From NCBI GenBank assembly GCA_949710005.1, contig OX453274.1, positions 13,888,831 to 13,952,830 of the forward strand: 64,000 nucleotides of DNA, read 5' to 3'. This DNA comes from Ricordea florida (taxonomy: Eukaryota > Cnidaria > Anthozoa > Corallimorpharia > Ricordeidae). Below are positions 1 to 11,490 of this stretch, one piece after another. Positions within the stretch are counted from its first letter, which is position 1, and each line of letters starts with the position of its first letter. Below the pieces are notes generated by a model that ran no database searches, was not told the origin of the DNA, and saw nothing but the letters and a program-made list of their open reading frames with translations. The translations under genes were made by a program, and so were the position numbers.

Positions 1-880
1 CTGGTATCAGTTTGTTCACAACAGATATAATCACTGTCATTCCTTTCATAAGGCTCTTTTGCACCTTTTGAAGTTTGAGGTCCATTGATCTGGCTGTTTC
101 ATCCAAGTTATTCCAAACTCCCTGATTCACCTTTGTCTCAGCAAGGGTGGGACAGTTTTCTGGGGTTTCATAAAGCTTTTACAGCTCAGTCAGCTTCTTT
201 TCATTGAGTTTGTCTCTCATACGCTTGTTGACTAGGTTAGCAAGTTGTGTGTTAAGTGCTGGTCCAGAATTTTCCGTGAGCTGGAGATTTTTGGCCAGCC
301 TGTCAATTATTACACTCTGCGGTGCATTCGCCTCAGCTTTGTGAGGAATTTCGTCGTCGGATTTGTTAGAGTTTTTCTTTTTGGTTGGAGGTTCTTCATC
401 ACTTTCAGTCGCGAGCGACGCATTATCCTCATCCACCGACGTGTCGTCTTCCCGAAAGTTTGCACTTAACATATTGCCAAGATCATTAAAACCCGATTCC
501 ATCGCTTGGCGTAATCCGCTGAAAGAATTTTGAAGTGTCTCGGTTAGGATTGTGGTTATAACTGACGGGTCAAAGCTGGCGTTAGGAGACACTTCTCGTT
601 CAGTCTCGGTGGGCTTGCCCGAAAGCTCGGAGCGTTTCCCGCCATTTGTGGCGCCCGTTGGGGCGGCGCCTTCTTTCTTGTCAAAGGCCTTTCGCCCGCT
701 TTCCCCCTTATTTTCCTCCTTAGAGGTTGAAGGGGCCTTTTCTCTGCCTTTGTCAGCTCTAGGAGCCTTCTTTTGAGGTTCCTTTGGCCTTTCGTTGGTT
801 GCAGGGGCCAGGAGCTGCTTTACACAAGTTGACAGAACGTTCGGAGAGTGAGACGTCATGGCGGCGAACACCAATTCCAC
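1..880 (-). pseudogene. Gag-like ORF of a retroelement (DIRS-like?), broken by a stop and cut by the window edge
   Basis: An ORF starts at 880 on the - strand and encodes 233 aa: a low-complexity Lys/Glu/Ser-rich N-terminal half, an acidic patch (about residues 145-165), then a more ordered region ending in NKRMRDKLNEKKLTEL. It stops at a TAA (179-181), but the same frame continues without a break to the window edge with clearly coding sequence (KLYETPENCPTL, then a DLKLQKVQK stretch). The stop is therefore a nonsense mutation inside one protein. The NKRMRDKL / DLKLQK pattern resembles the gag-like first ORF of tyrosine-recombinase (DIRS-type) retroelements of cnidarians. That family assignment is from memory of the motif. 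No pol domain is in the window; it would lie to the left. Confidence 0.55.
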
Positions 881-1188
881 TGACTTAAAACAAGATGAAC
901 CCAGACAAGCAGGGTTTCAGACAACAAATGGTACTTATACCACGTCCTTAGACAAGCCGTTGTCAGATTTGTGTGACTGCGGTGAAGAAACCAAGTTTTC
1001 TATCACAAAAAACCCACAAGTTCCAAAGACGTGAACCTCGTGCGTTGACGTTGCGTTGCACTGAGTTGACGCATGCGCTTGCTATCTCATGTAAGCCCGA
1101 AGGCACTGGTAACGAGGTGGAATCAACAGTTCTCAAGTGAGCTACTATTGCCAGGTAACCTGGCCTGCGAACGGACACCTTTAAAATA

Positions 1189-1197
1189 AAGATATAT

Positions 1198-1234
<37 letters not shown>

Positions 1235-1248
1235 TATATACATATATA
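1189..1248. repeat. (TA)n microsatellite
   Basis: About 60 bases of nearly pure alternating TA/AT with a few interruptions (aaatatatatac). The rest of 881-2311 shows no supported gene; a GC-rich stretch near 1310-1355 with repeated CGCTTCG/CTCG words is low-complexity sequence. Confidence 0.9.
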
Positions 1249-2311
1249 AAAACTCTCGGCTCGATTTACTCGGGCTTGCGAGCCACGTGGTCTGACCGGA
1301 AGCGACACGATTAGTAACCTCGCTACGCTCGGCCTTCGGCCTCGCTTCGCGAGGAATGAACCAACACTGTAAGAGGACAAAATGCAGGATGTACCCTAAA
1401 CCAGCGAAAGCTGAAAATGACTGATAAGTTCAGTGTAGTCAGTGCAAAAAAGGCACAAAGACTACGTGAGTGCTTCGGAATGAAGTCAATGATCTGGGCT
1501 ACAGGAGGCTTTGTTTTGACTTGTCAAGCATTGACAGACATGGTTCAAGTTAGAATGTTAAATTATATAGAAAGTGACTTAAAGGGAAAACGGAAATTGC
1601 TTCAACTCAGCGGAAGGTTCGAGTTAGCGGGAGTTCCAGTTACCGACGGTAAAATTACAGTAAATGTATGACGGAAATCCAGGGCAAATCGATTTTGGCC
1701 TGAGTTAGCGCGAGGTTTGATTTAGCAAGGAATTGAGTTACCAGGAGTCAACTTTACCATGTTTGCCTCAGTAAAAAGAGTCGGCGATTATGGTGAATTG
1801 CATCTCACTTGACAACGCACGGAGATTATGACTCACTGATTGACTTCGAAGATTGACTTATCGCTGTTTTTAAGCATGTTGACGTATGGTACTGTCCAGA
1901 ATTCGATTTAAATAGTTAAAGTAAAACGAAAAAATTGCATTGTCATGAAAAGCTTTTTTTTGAGTGTACTGTCGTAATTTCGTATACATGAGGCACCCGA
2001 AAAACAAAGTCAAGTTTTCAGAACAAATAAGCTATGAAAATAAATGTCGCCAATTTTTCTTGTTTGACTGGCGTTTGCCGTCTGAACCGACATATTAGTT
2101 GTAGCCAGATGGCTAATAAGTGTCTCAACCCTTGTACAATATATCACAAGTAACTTAGCTAACGCATGGAAGCGTCTTGTAATCCTGCGAGTCAGGTGTT
2201 TATGTAGTAGTAAGTCCTCCTCTTCGACGTTTGTTACTATTTCACATGTCTTATAACTTGTACAAGCGGCTTTAAATTCTCAATTAATTAATTTTTTTTT
2301 TTTTATTTCAG

Positions 2312-2674
2312 ATTCAGCTTTTAGATTTGCACAGGAACCAAGTAATCCAAGTTACTTTAAGAAAGAAAGCAATGCTACTCTTGTTTGGGACTACAGTGTG
2401 GATAACCAACAAACTGAACTTGAGGGCATTGTCTGGAGCGTAACAAATGGGTCCCAGTTCATTATTATGCTAGTAAAGATTGGTACTGCTGATCCAGTGC
2501 CTCATCCAGACATACCATCTGCTTATAAAGGAAGAGTTCACATTGAAGGCAGAGCTTCTCTTGTGATTACAAACGTCAGCATTCAGGACAACAGCGTATA
2601 CAGATGCTTACTGGCACCAAAAGCTGGTTCAGGACTGGTAAGCCAATGGAGTGAGGTTACAGTGATTGTAACAG
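2312..2674 (+). CDS. Internal exon encoding an Ig-like domain (host gene)
   Basis: A polypyrimidine tract and AG (ending at 2311) precede, and ACAG|GTACGT follows, an uninterrupted 363-base frame. Both boundaries are phase 1, the usual layout for a single-domain Ig exon. The translated segment has the Ig V-type pattern: a strand with ATLVWDYSV near the N-terminus, then ASLVITNVSIQDNSVYRC (the D-x-x-x-Y-x-C F-strand signature) and a closing strand SEVTVIVT. The first Ig cysteine is not obvious, because the C-strand position reads ATLVW, so the domain may lack the canonical disulfide. It probably belongs to a cell-surface or extracellular multi-Ig protein. It shares strand and phase with the Ig exon at 39638-39892, so the two may be neighbouring exons of one gene whose intron holds the 15-kb virus-like element. 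Confidence 0.75.
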
Positions 2675-3166
2675 GTACGTTTTGCCATCTCTGGTCGTAT
2701 TATTCCTAGGGAAGACAACTGGAGCAAAATGGATATCCTTTTGTTTTGTTCTTAAGAAGCTGTCTTAGGCAGCCTAGTTTAAAATTTGGTTTCATTTCTC
2801 CGTTTTCAGCTAACAGATGACGTAGTCATCCATAGGGTTTCGGAGTAGTCGTACGATCACCCTCTATCTCACCGGATTCAATATTTTTTTTTTTTTAATC
2901 AGTTTTTGGATTGAGGAATGCCTTAGGAGATGATAAAATGACGTGAATTGTCGACACGCTTCTACCATGAAGAGGTGTTGCTGGTTGCTTGGGGTAGTAT
3001 GAAATCAGTTTGGCGCCGTATTTTACAGAGATTCACACAGCACGAAAATGTGGATTTACGGACAATTAAAGTTGCGTAAAATCTGCGTAAAGAAAGTTAT
3101 TAAACTTTACACTAGCTTTACATTGTTTGTAAAGGTGAGTAAAGTTACATTAACGCGACTCGGGAT

Positions 3167-5309
3167 CATGGCCAGAAATCGCGGACGCAATCCCCGCGTA
3201 ACGGCAGCGGCTTTCTACATTACTTAACCCTATCTAGACCGGGCTTTTTTTTGCTTGTTTTGCCCGGGGGGGGGGGGGGGGGGGGGCTAATGGGCCCCCC
3301 CTCCGTATCTTGTTAACGAATGGTCGTATGACCTCCAAATTTACAGTGAAAGGTGTATAGGCCAAAAACAATATACACAGGTAGTTTGACCTCATGATGA
3401 TGTAATACATTCTTTTTATGACGTCATCTCTTGTATTTTATTGTAAAATACGATATTTTTTTCTCTTTTAGGCATCAAACGTTATAACATAAAACTGAGC
3501 AAGATAAATGTTACTAATACCAGTGTTGTATATCTAAAGCATTGTTCACATAATTGGCGATTAATATATACGTCATATTGACGTCATATATATGTATGTG
3601 TAATGACAAAACTTTATGACTTTTCAAAGTATACATAAAATGTAGCTAATCATTACAAGATCATTACAAATCAGAGTTCGGGTAAGTCTTAATGTCAATC
3701 GCCATTTTTATTACCCACAATGCATTGATAAACTATCCCAAAATGCAATTCTCCATAGATTTCCAAAAAATCAGTAAGTGTCATACTTACTCGCCAGAAA
3801 ATAGCAATTTTCTTGAACAACAATGTTTAACAACATATGTGTACTGTTTTTGATAAAAGGTTTACAAAAAAAATCAAGTTTAGTAAATTTATTTATTTCT
3901 TATGATCCGCCATCTTGGAACTTATCAGTTATTTGTTTAAAAACATACATCAATTGACTGGAAACAACTAATTATAGTTTATCAAACATTCTTATAATCA
4001 AATAATGGTATTATCTAATATTAGAGATATTCTCATGAAACTAAAAATATTGTCCGCCATGTTTGTTTTTGCTAATTATAAATTCATGAATTCATCTAAT
4101 TTACATACAATGATCATAAATTGTATAAACTACTATTAAATTAATGATTTATTGATGAATCAGTGTGAAAAGACCAGTGCAATGGTGAAATTGTAAACAA
4201 TATGTCCAAAAAAATACTCATTCCAAAATTTTGAAAATAAAGCTGTGACGAATCGGTTACCATGGAAACACCAAAAATGACAGACATTCATAACCAACAT
4301 AGAAATGTTGCCAGATAAATTTTAGAAAAAGTCGTCAAGTTTGGTGGTCCTAGCTTTCCTAGTTTGGGAGATACGAGCTGTTAAACTTCGGTAGGGCCTC
4401 AAAAGCCCCCCCCCCCCGGTCTAGATAGGGTTAAACAAACATGGCGATTAAACTTAATGTATGGAGTAAAAATTAAATTTGAGGATAGAATAACTGCTGG
4501 CGTACCTGCAACGGTTTCCAAGTCTGAATCTGTTAGGAGAAAGTATCCGTGATCCAGCTGTATGAAAGTCATTTCTAAACCAGACCATTAACAGCGTCCT
4601 CTTTAAGCATGATTTTAGCTCCACTTTCGCTCTCTTAACCCTTCCATTTCAAGTAGGAGATTCGTTAAGTAGCAATCTTTTACCGCTGCTCGCCGCGTTC
4701 CTATCTGCCTGATTGATTTTTCCAAGTTCATTCCTCAAAGTTAACATCGTGTCACAGAAACACAGCGATTTTCAGGTAGTTTGGACACGATTAACAGCGT
4801 CCATTTTGGCGATGAAAACCCAAGAATATAAAACTATAATAATAGAGGCATTCAACCGTGAAGTCAGCCAATGGTTACTCGATGTTACACGAAAAAGAAC
4901 CTCCGTTCTTCACAACATTCTCTCCGTTTAACCGCCATGTTTGGTATCAAAAGAAAGCTATGAAACCAGGCCTCAAAACTCCGTTGAGAACTAGGGACAG
5001 ACGCTAAACAGTTTTGTAGGTAAGCGCTCTAAATAGAATGTCTTTTCACTCACGGCGCGGGATGGCGGGAATTTCATTCATGCGACCGAGTGAAGTATTT
5101 CATTATCGAAAACAATTTTAGACGTCCTGAAGGCTTTTGATCGCTGTAAGTTTAACCGAGGACGAAAGACAATGCAGTTGTTCATAATCGACCTCGCGAA
5201 TAGAACGCTTCCTGGGCCGCCATATTGATTTTTTCTGATTTTTTTCTGTTATTGTGGAGAAAGCCGCTTGCCGGTGTGCGGGCTCAAATGTCCGCAATTT
5301 CTGGCCATG
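3167..5309. mobile_element. Inverted-repeat element (unclassified) with a piggyBac-like insertion
   Basis: The segment 3167-3186 (CATGGCCAGAAATCGCGGAC) reappears inverted at 5290-5309 with one mismatch. The similarity continues inward through CCGGC/ACGGC and AGCGGCTTTCT (about 3206-3216 against 5258-5268). The arms are only about 50-60 bp and diverged, so the true ends are uncertain. Between them is the TTAA-flanked element at 3228-4430 and about 0.8 kb of anonymous DNA (4435-5250) with no supportable gene. The 5310-6113 stretch also has no convincing gene. Confidence 0.45.
3228..4430. mobile_element. Non-autonomous piggyBac-type element, TTAA target duplication
   Basis: The left end CCCTATCTAGACCGG at 3228 and its reverse complement ending at 4430 are each bordered by TTAA (3224-3227 and 4431-4434). 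TIRs that begin CCC(T) with a TTAA duplication are the signature of the piggyBac superfamily. The 1,203-bp interior is A+T-rich, has homopolymer G/C runs just inside both ends and contains no transposase ORF, so the copy depended on a transposase supplied in trans. Confidence 0.8.
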
Positions 5310-6113
5310 AAAGCTTATGTAAAGGTTCTGTAAAGTTGAAGAGCCAGACTTACAAAACTTTGCGAGACGCGAACAGTTTTGTGTATAGTTGAAATTTTCT
5401 TAACTGAAAATAAAGCGGTTTTAAGACCACCGTCAAGGTGTTTACAGCTAATGAAATGACCTAGGGATTGGGTTCACTACAAACTTATATACCTCATTAA
5501 CATTTACTAAAGATCAAGCAAATTTTTGGGCTATGCGCTGAACTGGCAGAAACAAAGAAGGTCCAGAAGGTTCATAGTCACGTCTCCAAACCTCGGCAGG
5601 TTTGCCGAAACGCCCTTGATCAAGATCCCGACCAGTTTTGTACCACCAAACAACAGCAAATGCATGCTGGTGGAATCTTCCATTCAGCTTCATTCACACT
5701 GTGCAAAATGTATGAATTAACTTCTCCAGGTCTCAAACTGGAAGACATTTTTCAGCGAGAGACTCGGGTGAAAATCAACCCGTTTCAATCGACAATGGCG
5801 TGACAGGATACCATCTTACAATTTCAGTCAATCACGTACTGGTTTGATAGCAAAAACCAATCAAAACCCGACGTTTATGGCAGGGATTTGGAGGTTTCCT
5901 TTGTCGGCAGCTTTTGTCGGGTGACCTAGAAGCGGTTTGTCTACTCACACTGCGTTGCGCGTCCTCTCGTCATCTCAGAAACTTCTTTCCTCTTGGCCAG
6001 GATTGTGATCGATTGCCATCTGCAAGATGGAAGATCATTATGTTGCCTTGCTTGAAAAGTTTGTGGCTGAAAATGAAAATGAGATTCGATCAAGTAATAT
6101 TAGCTGATAATAA

Positions 6114-6149
<36 letters not shown>

Positions 6150-7605
6150 ACAATCGACCTCAAATCGCATCCGATCGCACAATTCACGAAAAATCGCATA
6201 ATTCAAAAAATAACGCACCAAGTTCATAAAATAAAGAATGAATCAACAAGTTTCTTTGGAATTCCTGCAAAAATACGCCATTTTCAAGATGATTTACCTT
6301 GGAAAAAGGCTAACAAGACTCTTTCACCTTCGACTTCGTATTCATTCGAAGTTAAGGCGTTATTTTGAATGTCAAGGACCTGGTACGAGTCTCATTTTTA
6401 AAGAGTCGCCTATTGGTGTAACACAAACACGCCCCTTGTTCAGATTAGCAAATCTGAATGGCTGTAATTTCCGGCCGTTTACCCGCACGGCGGACTACCC
6501 CCACGGGTGATTTTTGCCAAAAGGATAAAGGGAATCGTCAGAACACGCACTTGCAGACCCGGGCTTGCAGATAACCCGCACACAAAAACAAAAGAAAGTT
6601 TTGCAAAACAGTTACAGAACTCACAAAATTTGAAGCGATGGAGCGCTTTGAAAATTGCTCTGAGCCTTTCAGGCATTTTTTAATTGAACTCGTATTTCTC
6701 GTAATTGAGTTGTGGAAACACTTATCGTATCGTATTAGAATCGAAGAAAACTGTATTCCTTGTTTTTTGCTTAATAACCAAATACTTTTCAGCATGCTAT
6801 TAGAAAGTTTTCAGAACCACTGAAAACTATTGAGATTTGAACAAACTTGTAAAATTCGGTTCGCAATTTCCTCAAGAAACAATATCTCGGGATCTTTCGG
6901 GTCTTAGAAATTGCTTGAAACGGGATGCATCGAGTATTTTGGTATTATGTCTATCCTTGCAGGAGCCCATTACCCCGATCCTGGGCTCCTGATCCTTATC
7001 AGTGTTTTGTTTACATGCGTGCCGACAATTATATTTTTATCGCCTTGAACTAATTATGCGGCGCTATGAATTGAACAGATCACTAAAACATTTATTTATC
7101 TCAGGTTCTACTTAGTCTAAAAAATCACTTGAAACGGGAATATACTCCACAAAGTAAGGCAGTGCTAGCTAGGAATATTTCGCTGATCCGATGAGTATAC
7201 GTATTCGTACATTATTTTTTTATCACAGACAATGTTAGGTTTGCACTGCACGTGTGTCGACAGACGTCAGCATCGTGTTTGGGTTTAACTCCACCTCGTT
7301 CCCAGGGTTCTCTCCTACTCGGGGGCCGAATGAGAGAGGACCCTGGGAACAAGGTTGAGTTAAGCTTTGTGTTTTACACAATAAAATTGTTTCAAATAAA
7401 GCAGAAACGCATTCAAAATGTGTTAAGAGCAGCAAAAAAGTATTTTTCTTATCCTGAAACCTTATAAAACAAGCTTAAAATTGCTCAGAAAAAAATCGCA
7501 CAATCTTCATTATTTATCGCATAATTGGCCTCTGTAATCGCATAATCTGCCCTGCAAATTTCGCATAATTTGCATTTTTTTTATCGCACCCTATCAGAAG
7601 GCCTG
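6114..7605. mobile_element. hAT-like non-autonomous element with repeated subterminal motif
   Basis: Terminal inverted repeats start CAGGCCTTCTGATA (6114 inward; inverted copy ending at 7605). TAATAA lies directly outside both ends (6108-6113, 7606-7611) and may be all or part of a target duplication; hAT elements normally make 8 bp. Just inside both ends the word TCGCATAAT/TCGCACAAT recurs about five times per side (6140-6215 and 7490-7590), as subterminal transposase-binding repeats do. The 1.49-kb interior has no credible transposase. Confidence 0.6.
7285..7363. repeat. Short hairpin repeat inside the hAT-like element
   Basis: TTAACTCCACCTCGTTCCCA at 7285 is answered by its near-complement ending TTGAGTTAA at 7363, with a short loop between. 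This is a roughly 79-bp palindrome, either a tiny MITE or a foldback remnant nested in the larger element. Confidence 0.6.
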
Positions 7606-7854
7606 TAATAATAATTTTTGTTGCTTATATTGCGCTATTTCTTTTGATATAGCCAAAATTACAGTCGATATGGTAAAATCTTACAGATAACAAATGGATA
7701 ATAAAATCCTCGACTAATCTTCAAAAAATTAAAGTCCGAAAAATAGGGACATTAAGGGTGACTGCGGTCGAGGCACTCAAGATGGCGGTCACGCCGAAAT
7801 TGTGCTCGTAGTGGTATTTCAGTTTTGCAGCCTAGGAATTGGACTCGAGTTAAA

Positions 7855-8036
7855 ATGCCTGACGAACCAACGAAAAAAAGAGAAGCAGGAGAACGATGTA
7901 ATAAATGAACAAAGGAGGGTACCTCTTAAAAAGATGAATTGGATTCTTTTGATCAACATAACCATCAAGGATGGAAAGAGTTCTTCGAAACAACAAACTT
8001 TAGGTTTCCCAGCATCAAAGAGAAACTCGACATGCC
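7855..8036 (+). pseudogene. LINE ORF1, 5' part (interrupted)
   Basis: An ATG at 7855 opens MPDEPTKKREAGE, the kind of N-terminus seen on ORF1 proteins of cnidarian non-LTR retrotransposons. The frame contains two stops (near 7906 and 7927) and then a clear coding stretch (DELDSFDQHNHQGWKEFFET...) that ends at the TTAA insertion site of the Kolobok-like element. The same frame continues on the far side at 11804. ORF1 is the nucleic-acid-binding, RNP-forming protein of LINEs. This copy is inactive: it has stops and a 3.76-kb insertion. Confidence 0.55.
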
Positions 8037-8167
8037 TTAAAGTGCCCCTGTGATCAAATTTTACACATTTTATCTTTTTCCATTTTCGGGTAGAATATGA
8101 CTCTCTCGCTTACCTTGCCAAATTTCGATCCATTTCGAGCAACAGAAGTCAACTTTTTCTAACCGTT

Positions 8168-8665
8168 TTGTTCGAGATTTTGCGACCGCCATTATTTGGT
8201 CTTGTTCCGGAAGTAGATCTGAATGCCTCCTTGGGATTAAAGGAAGTGACGTCAGAGGCTCAACACGAAAAATGCATATGGCTAATTGCCATACAGAGTT
8301 CTGTACTCAATTCACAATCGTTTTTTGCGACTTTTATCACCAGTATCTTACCAAACATAAATGACGGAAGCCCAAGCCTAGTACAAGATTGCAGCAATCG
8401 TTCAAACCATGCTGCTGGGATTTCATTACATCGTAGTCTCGTAAATAAGTCGGAGCGGGAGAAGTGGGTTCGCCTTGTGCGTACTCGCTTCGCAAATTTT
8501 AACCCAAAAGGAGTTTTTGTTATTTGCTCCGATCGCTTTTTGGAAGACTGCTTCGAGAGAACTCTGCATGTGGAAGGATTAAGGCGAAGACTTCACCCAT
8601 GTTCAGTTCCTACTATCCATAGAAAAGGACCAGAAAAACTATTCTCTGAGCGATCTCGTCGAAAG
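8168..8665 (+). pseudogene. Degenerate THAP zinc-finger exon of the Kolobok-like element
   Basis: The frame runs from 8168 to a splice donor AAAG|GTAAG at 8665/8666. Its C-terminal 80 residues match the THAP fold: CSNRSN, then FHRxP-like SLHRSL, the conserved EKW, the FxP-like NFNPKG, VICSDRFLEDCF and the closing SVPTI (the AVPTIF box of THAP proteins). THAP domains are DNA-binding C2CH zinc fingers that recognise transposon ends. Two of the four zinc ligands look lost: the first Cys is absent, and the ICSEHF histidine is Arg (ICSDRF). Residues before about position 60 look non-coding, so the real start may lie in a lost upstream exon. Nonfunctional zinc binding is inferred. Confidence 0.5.
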
Positions 8666-9070
8666 GTAAGTCCACGAGTTTCGTAGTTTGTTTACGTTCG
8701 ATTAAAGTTGCATAAATAATAGGGATAACTGCATTTGGTCATGCAGGAGCTTCCAAAATATTCCAATAACGACTGTATTATCTGCCTTACACAAAAACGC
8801 CTAATAAGTTATAAAGTGGCACATGTCGTGGCCAGTGAGATGTATACTGAATATATATAAATGGTACATATAAGTTTGGAAATACTTATATACTGTATAC
8901 TTAGCTCTGCTATCACAGCATTGAGCACTTTATGCCAAGGTTGACTGTATCTTCATATGTAAATGGTACATATAAACACGATGAGATGATGTCCTTCATC
9001 AGTGCGTAGAACTGATATTTCTACTGGCCTGTTAAAATTTCCTTCGTAGTAGATTTTTCTTAGATCGTAA

Positions 9071-9310
9071 AAGAAATTTTGGATTCTCAAGCTGCATCGT
9101 CCCACGAGTCGCGGCAGAAGGAGGACGTCAGCGGCAAGAGAGGAGTTAAAGGGTGTAATGGCTGAACTGGCAGAACAGGAACCAGCAGCCCTACACACTA
9201 TGATCACGGACAAGGAGAACAAAGATGCAGCTAAAACCGAATACAACAGGCAAAAAGCAAAGGAGACAGTGATATGTCCTCCTACCTGTTCTGGTATTAA
9301 TAGTTGTTAG
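9071..9310 (+). other. Coding-like exon remnant in the Kolobok-like element
   Basis: One frame is open for about 80 codons and has hydrophilic, protein-like composition (AAREELKGVMAELAEQEP..., then TDKENKDAAKTEYNRQKAKE), suggesting a helical or coiled-coil segment. An AG acceptor lies at 9062-9063, but the frame has a stop between it and 9071. It could be a middle exon of the THAP-bearing gene. No family is recognised. Confidence 0.3.
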
Positions 9311-10139
9311 ATTTATTTAGTCCACTGTCGTGTGATAATAATTTCAAAGGCCATTTGAATGAGGCTGTTTACAGCTTAGCCCACAGGCTGTGTCTAGTGC
9401 AAATAATCAAATGAATATAATTTATAAAACTTCTCAAACAAGTGATAGTGACTATAAAATTGTTCCAAACTTGTCAATGTACATTCCAGAGGGTAATTAG
9501 TACTTCTCTTTTCTACAGATGCAGAGCTACAACCAATGACACAAAACACAACAGTTGTTGGAAGAAAAAGGGGATAACCAGTGTGTAGGACCTGTGGAAA
9601 TCCAAGGAAAGGCCATAAAAAGGGCAATGCTGCAGTACAAGTGCAAGCTAGGGCATTTATAAATCAACAGAGACCAAAACCGGAAACAACCTTTGGAGCT
9701 GCAAATACTTTAGGGTGACTTTGCACCCAACTCGAGTTTTCTCATGATGGTTTCATTTGTCTGCACTGCTTAAATTGAAAAAGGAATTTATGTATGGAGT
9801 TATTTCTAGGTTTGTCGATACTTTTGAAATGTGCAGTTCAGTACATTTTCAAAACTGAAAAACTCTGAATTGGGGGCAAAATGACCTCCAATAGGGGGTG
9901 AACTGGTATGGAGCGACACAACCAGTTACCAGGGGAAATGACTAGTGAGAGTAAATTGGCCGTGACAGATTACAACCAATACACCTTTTATTATGAACAG
10001 GATCAGTTGGTAAACTGCTAATTGTAAATTTCCTATCCAAAAAAGTTTTCAATGTTAATATACCTAACCACATCGCTTCTTCCTAGCTACATTAAGTGCC
10101 ATTGGGTATAAAAATAATTATTTGTTAAACTTTATCAAA

Positions 10140-11490
10140 TTAACCATCTTCCTCATATCCCTGCAATCCCTCTTCTTTGGCAGTTGGAAACGTTTTCCTG
10201 ATGCTGTTGTAAACACAGCTAGGTAGAGGACGACGGTTAGATGCCCCAACACATCCCCATACAAGTCTTACAAACTGTAAGCAACGGCCCGAAGGAACCT
10301 GTGGAAAAACGTTGTACATTATATTGCGTGTAATCCCTGCCAAAATTAACTCATGTAATTTCTAAATTGTTTATTTCAATCTCTCCTACTAAATTCAGGT
10401 ACACTAAGTTCTATACTGCTACATTCAATTCGGCCAAACTAAATTTTAGACTTCTTCAGGGAATAAATACAACTAACAAAGGACAAAATACAAAGCATAT
10501 TCGCGTGCCTAACTTAAACTTTCCGGGGAGGTGAATAATCACTGAAATATGCTGTAAGCGGATGTTGCATAATACATATGTTACTTTGTGTTGTTGTATT
10601 TTGGGGGTCATAACTCTAATCAGATGTGCAAATAACTGTGCATGATTTTGAAGTGTATATTATTATAAACGATTCAATGTGTATATGTTGTCGTTCAATT
10701 TTATCCTTGGTTCAAATTTTATTTTCCTTTGTTTTCTGGTATGGTTATATATGATAATGAGTTTCAAACCAAGCAAAATAAAATTTGAACCAAGGATAAA
10801 ATTGAACTACAACATATACATCTACAGAAGTTCATGTAAACTTACTCGTGCTATGCTGTGTCTCCATGAGGCAACCTTGTGGTGTAGGACTTTTTCTGTT
10901 TCGTTTCAAAGCCGGCGCCAGCAAGATGAAGAACTCATCTATTTAAACAAACTGCAACGAAACCAGGATGTGAAGTTACAGTATACAGTCGCCTTCTTGC
11001 TCTATCCCCTCCATTCTTTCCCAACACCGGTTCACCTCTATGCAGCATCTGCACTCTTCGTGTTTCACGACATATTCCAAGTTGGAACACTTGCACCTTA
11101 GAAATAAAGTGTTAAATTCCCAAATTTACGTTTGCACATAGAGTAACACTTTATACAAAGAGATCAAAGTGAGACGAAAAGAACGTGGTTCAATAATAGA
11201 AACTAAGCTAGCTAGCGATCAAAGGGTTTGTGTCTATTAGGCAAGTAAATATGACAAGGAGAACACAAACCAGTTTTCCACGGGTTCTACTCCAGAAAAC
11301 CTGCTCCATAGAATTTCCTCTTCTTATTCTTGAGCTACTTGCTCGAAGTACTCGGCTCTTCCTTGTTCGGTTCGTCGTTCGGCAAAAAGTCTTCGTTTCC
11401 CGAAACAAAACTATCCTCAGACGCTTCTGAAGAATGTTCACTACTTAAATTATCCAAAAAAGGTTCTTCGACGGATATTGTAGACATCAT
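10140..11490 (-). pseudogene. P2X7-receptor C-terminal-like zinc-domain gene carried by the transposon (spliced, degenerate)
   Basis: There are three segments on the - strand. (1) 11490 to about 11337 starts MMSTISVEEP and encodes an acidic, Ser-rich N-terminus ending in a stop. (2) About 11101-10929 carries CKCSN...EECRCC, followed after a frameshift by TSHPGFVAVCLN. (3) 10298-10140, after a TTTTCCACAG acceptor, has LQFVRLVWG...RRPLPSCVYNSIRKTFP and a TAA. This order (CxC, ECxCC, HPxF, then RxFVxWxxG..PSC..IRxxFP) is the zinc-binding P2RX7_C-type domain, which is widespread in cnidarian mobile DNA and not tied to ion channels. The in-frame stop and the frameshift mark it as decayed. It is antisense to the THAP exon within the same TIRs. 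Confidence 0.5.
10680..10825. repeat. Inverted-repeat (MITE-like) element
   Basis: The left arm contains GTTCAATTTTATCCTTGGTT and AAATTTTATTTT; the right arm is its near-perfect inverse (AACCAAGGATAAAATTGAAC followed by ACAACATATAC). The arms are about 50-55 bp around a roughly 35-bp centre. A 140-aa frame that crosses it is a product of the palindrome and not a gene. Confidence 0.7.

Noticed and set aside
6032-6112. Short frame MEDHYVALLEKFVAENE as a host exon
   Set aside because: It is protein-like but only 26 codons long, ends at a stop beside a transposon and has no convincing splice donor.
10679-11101. 140-aa + strand ORF
   Set aside because: It spans a palindromic MITE and the antisense of the P2X7-like exon, with no protein pattern of its own.
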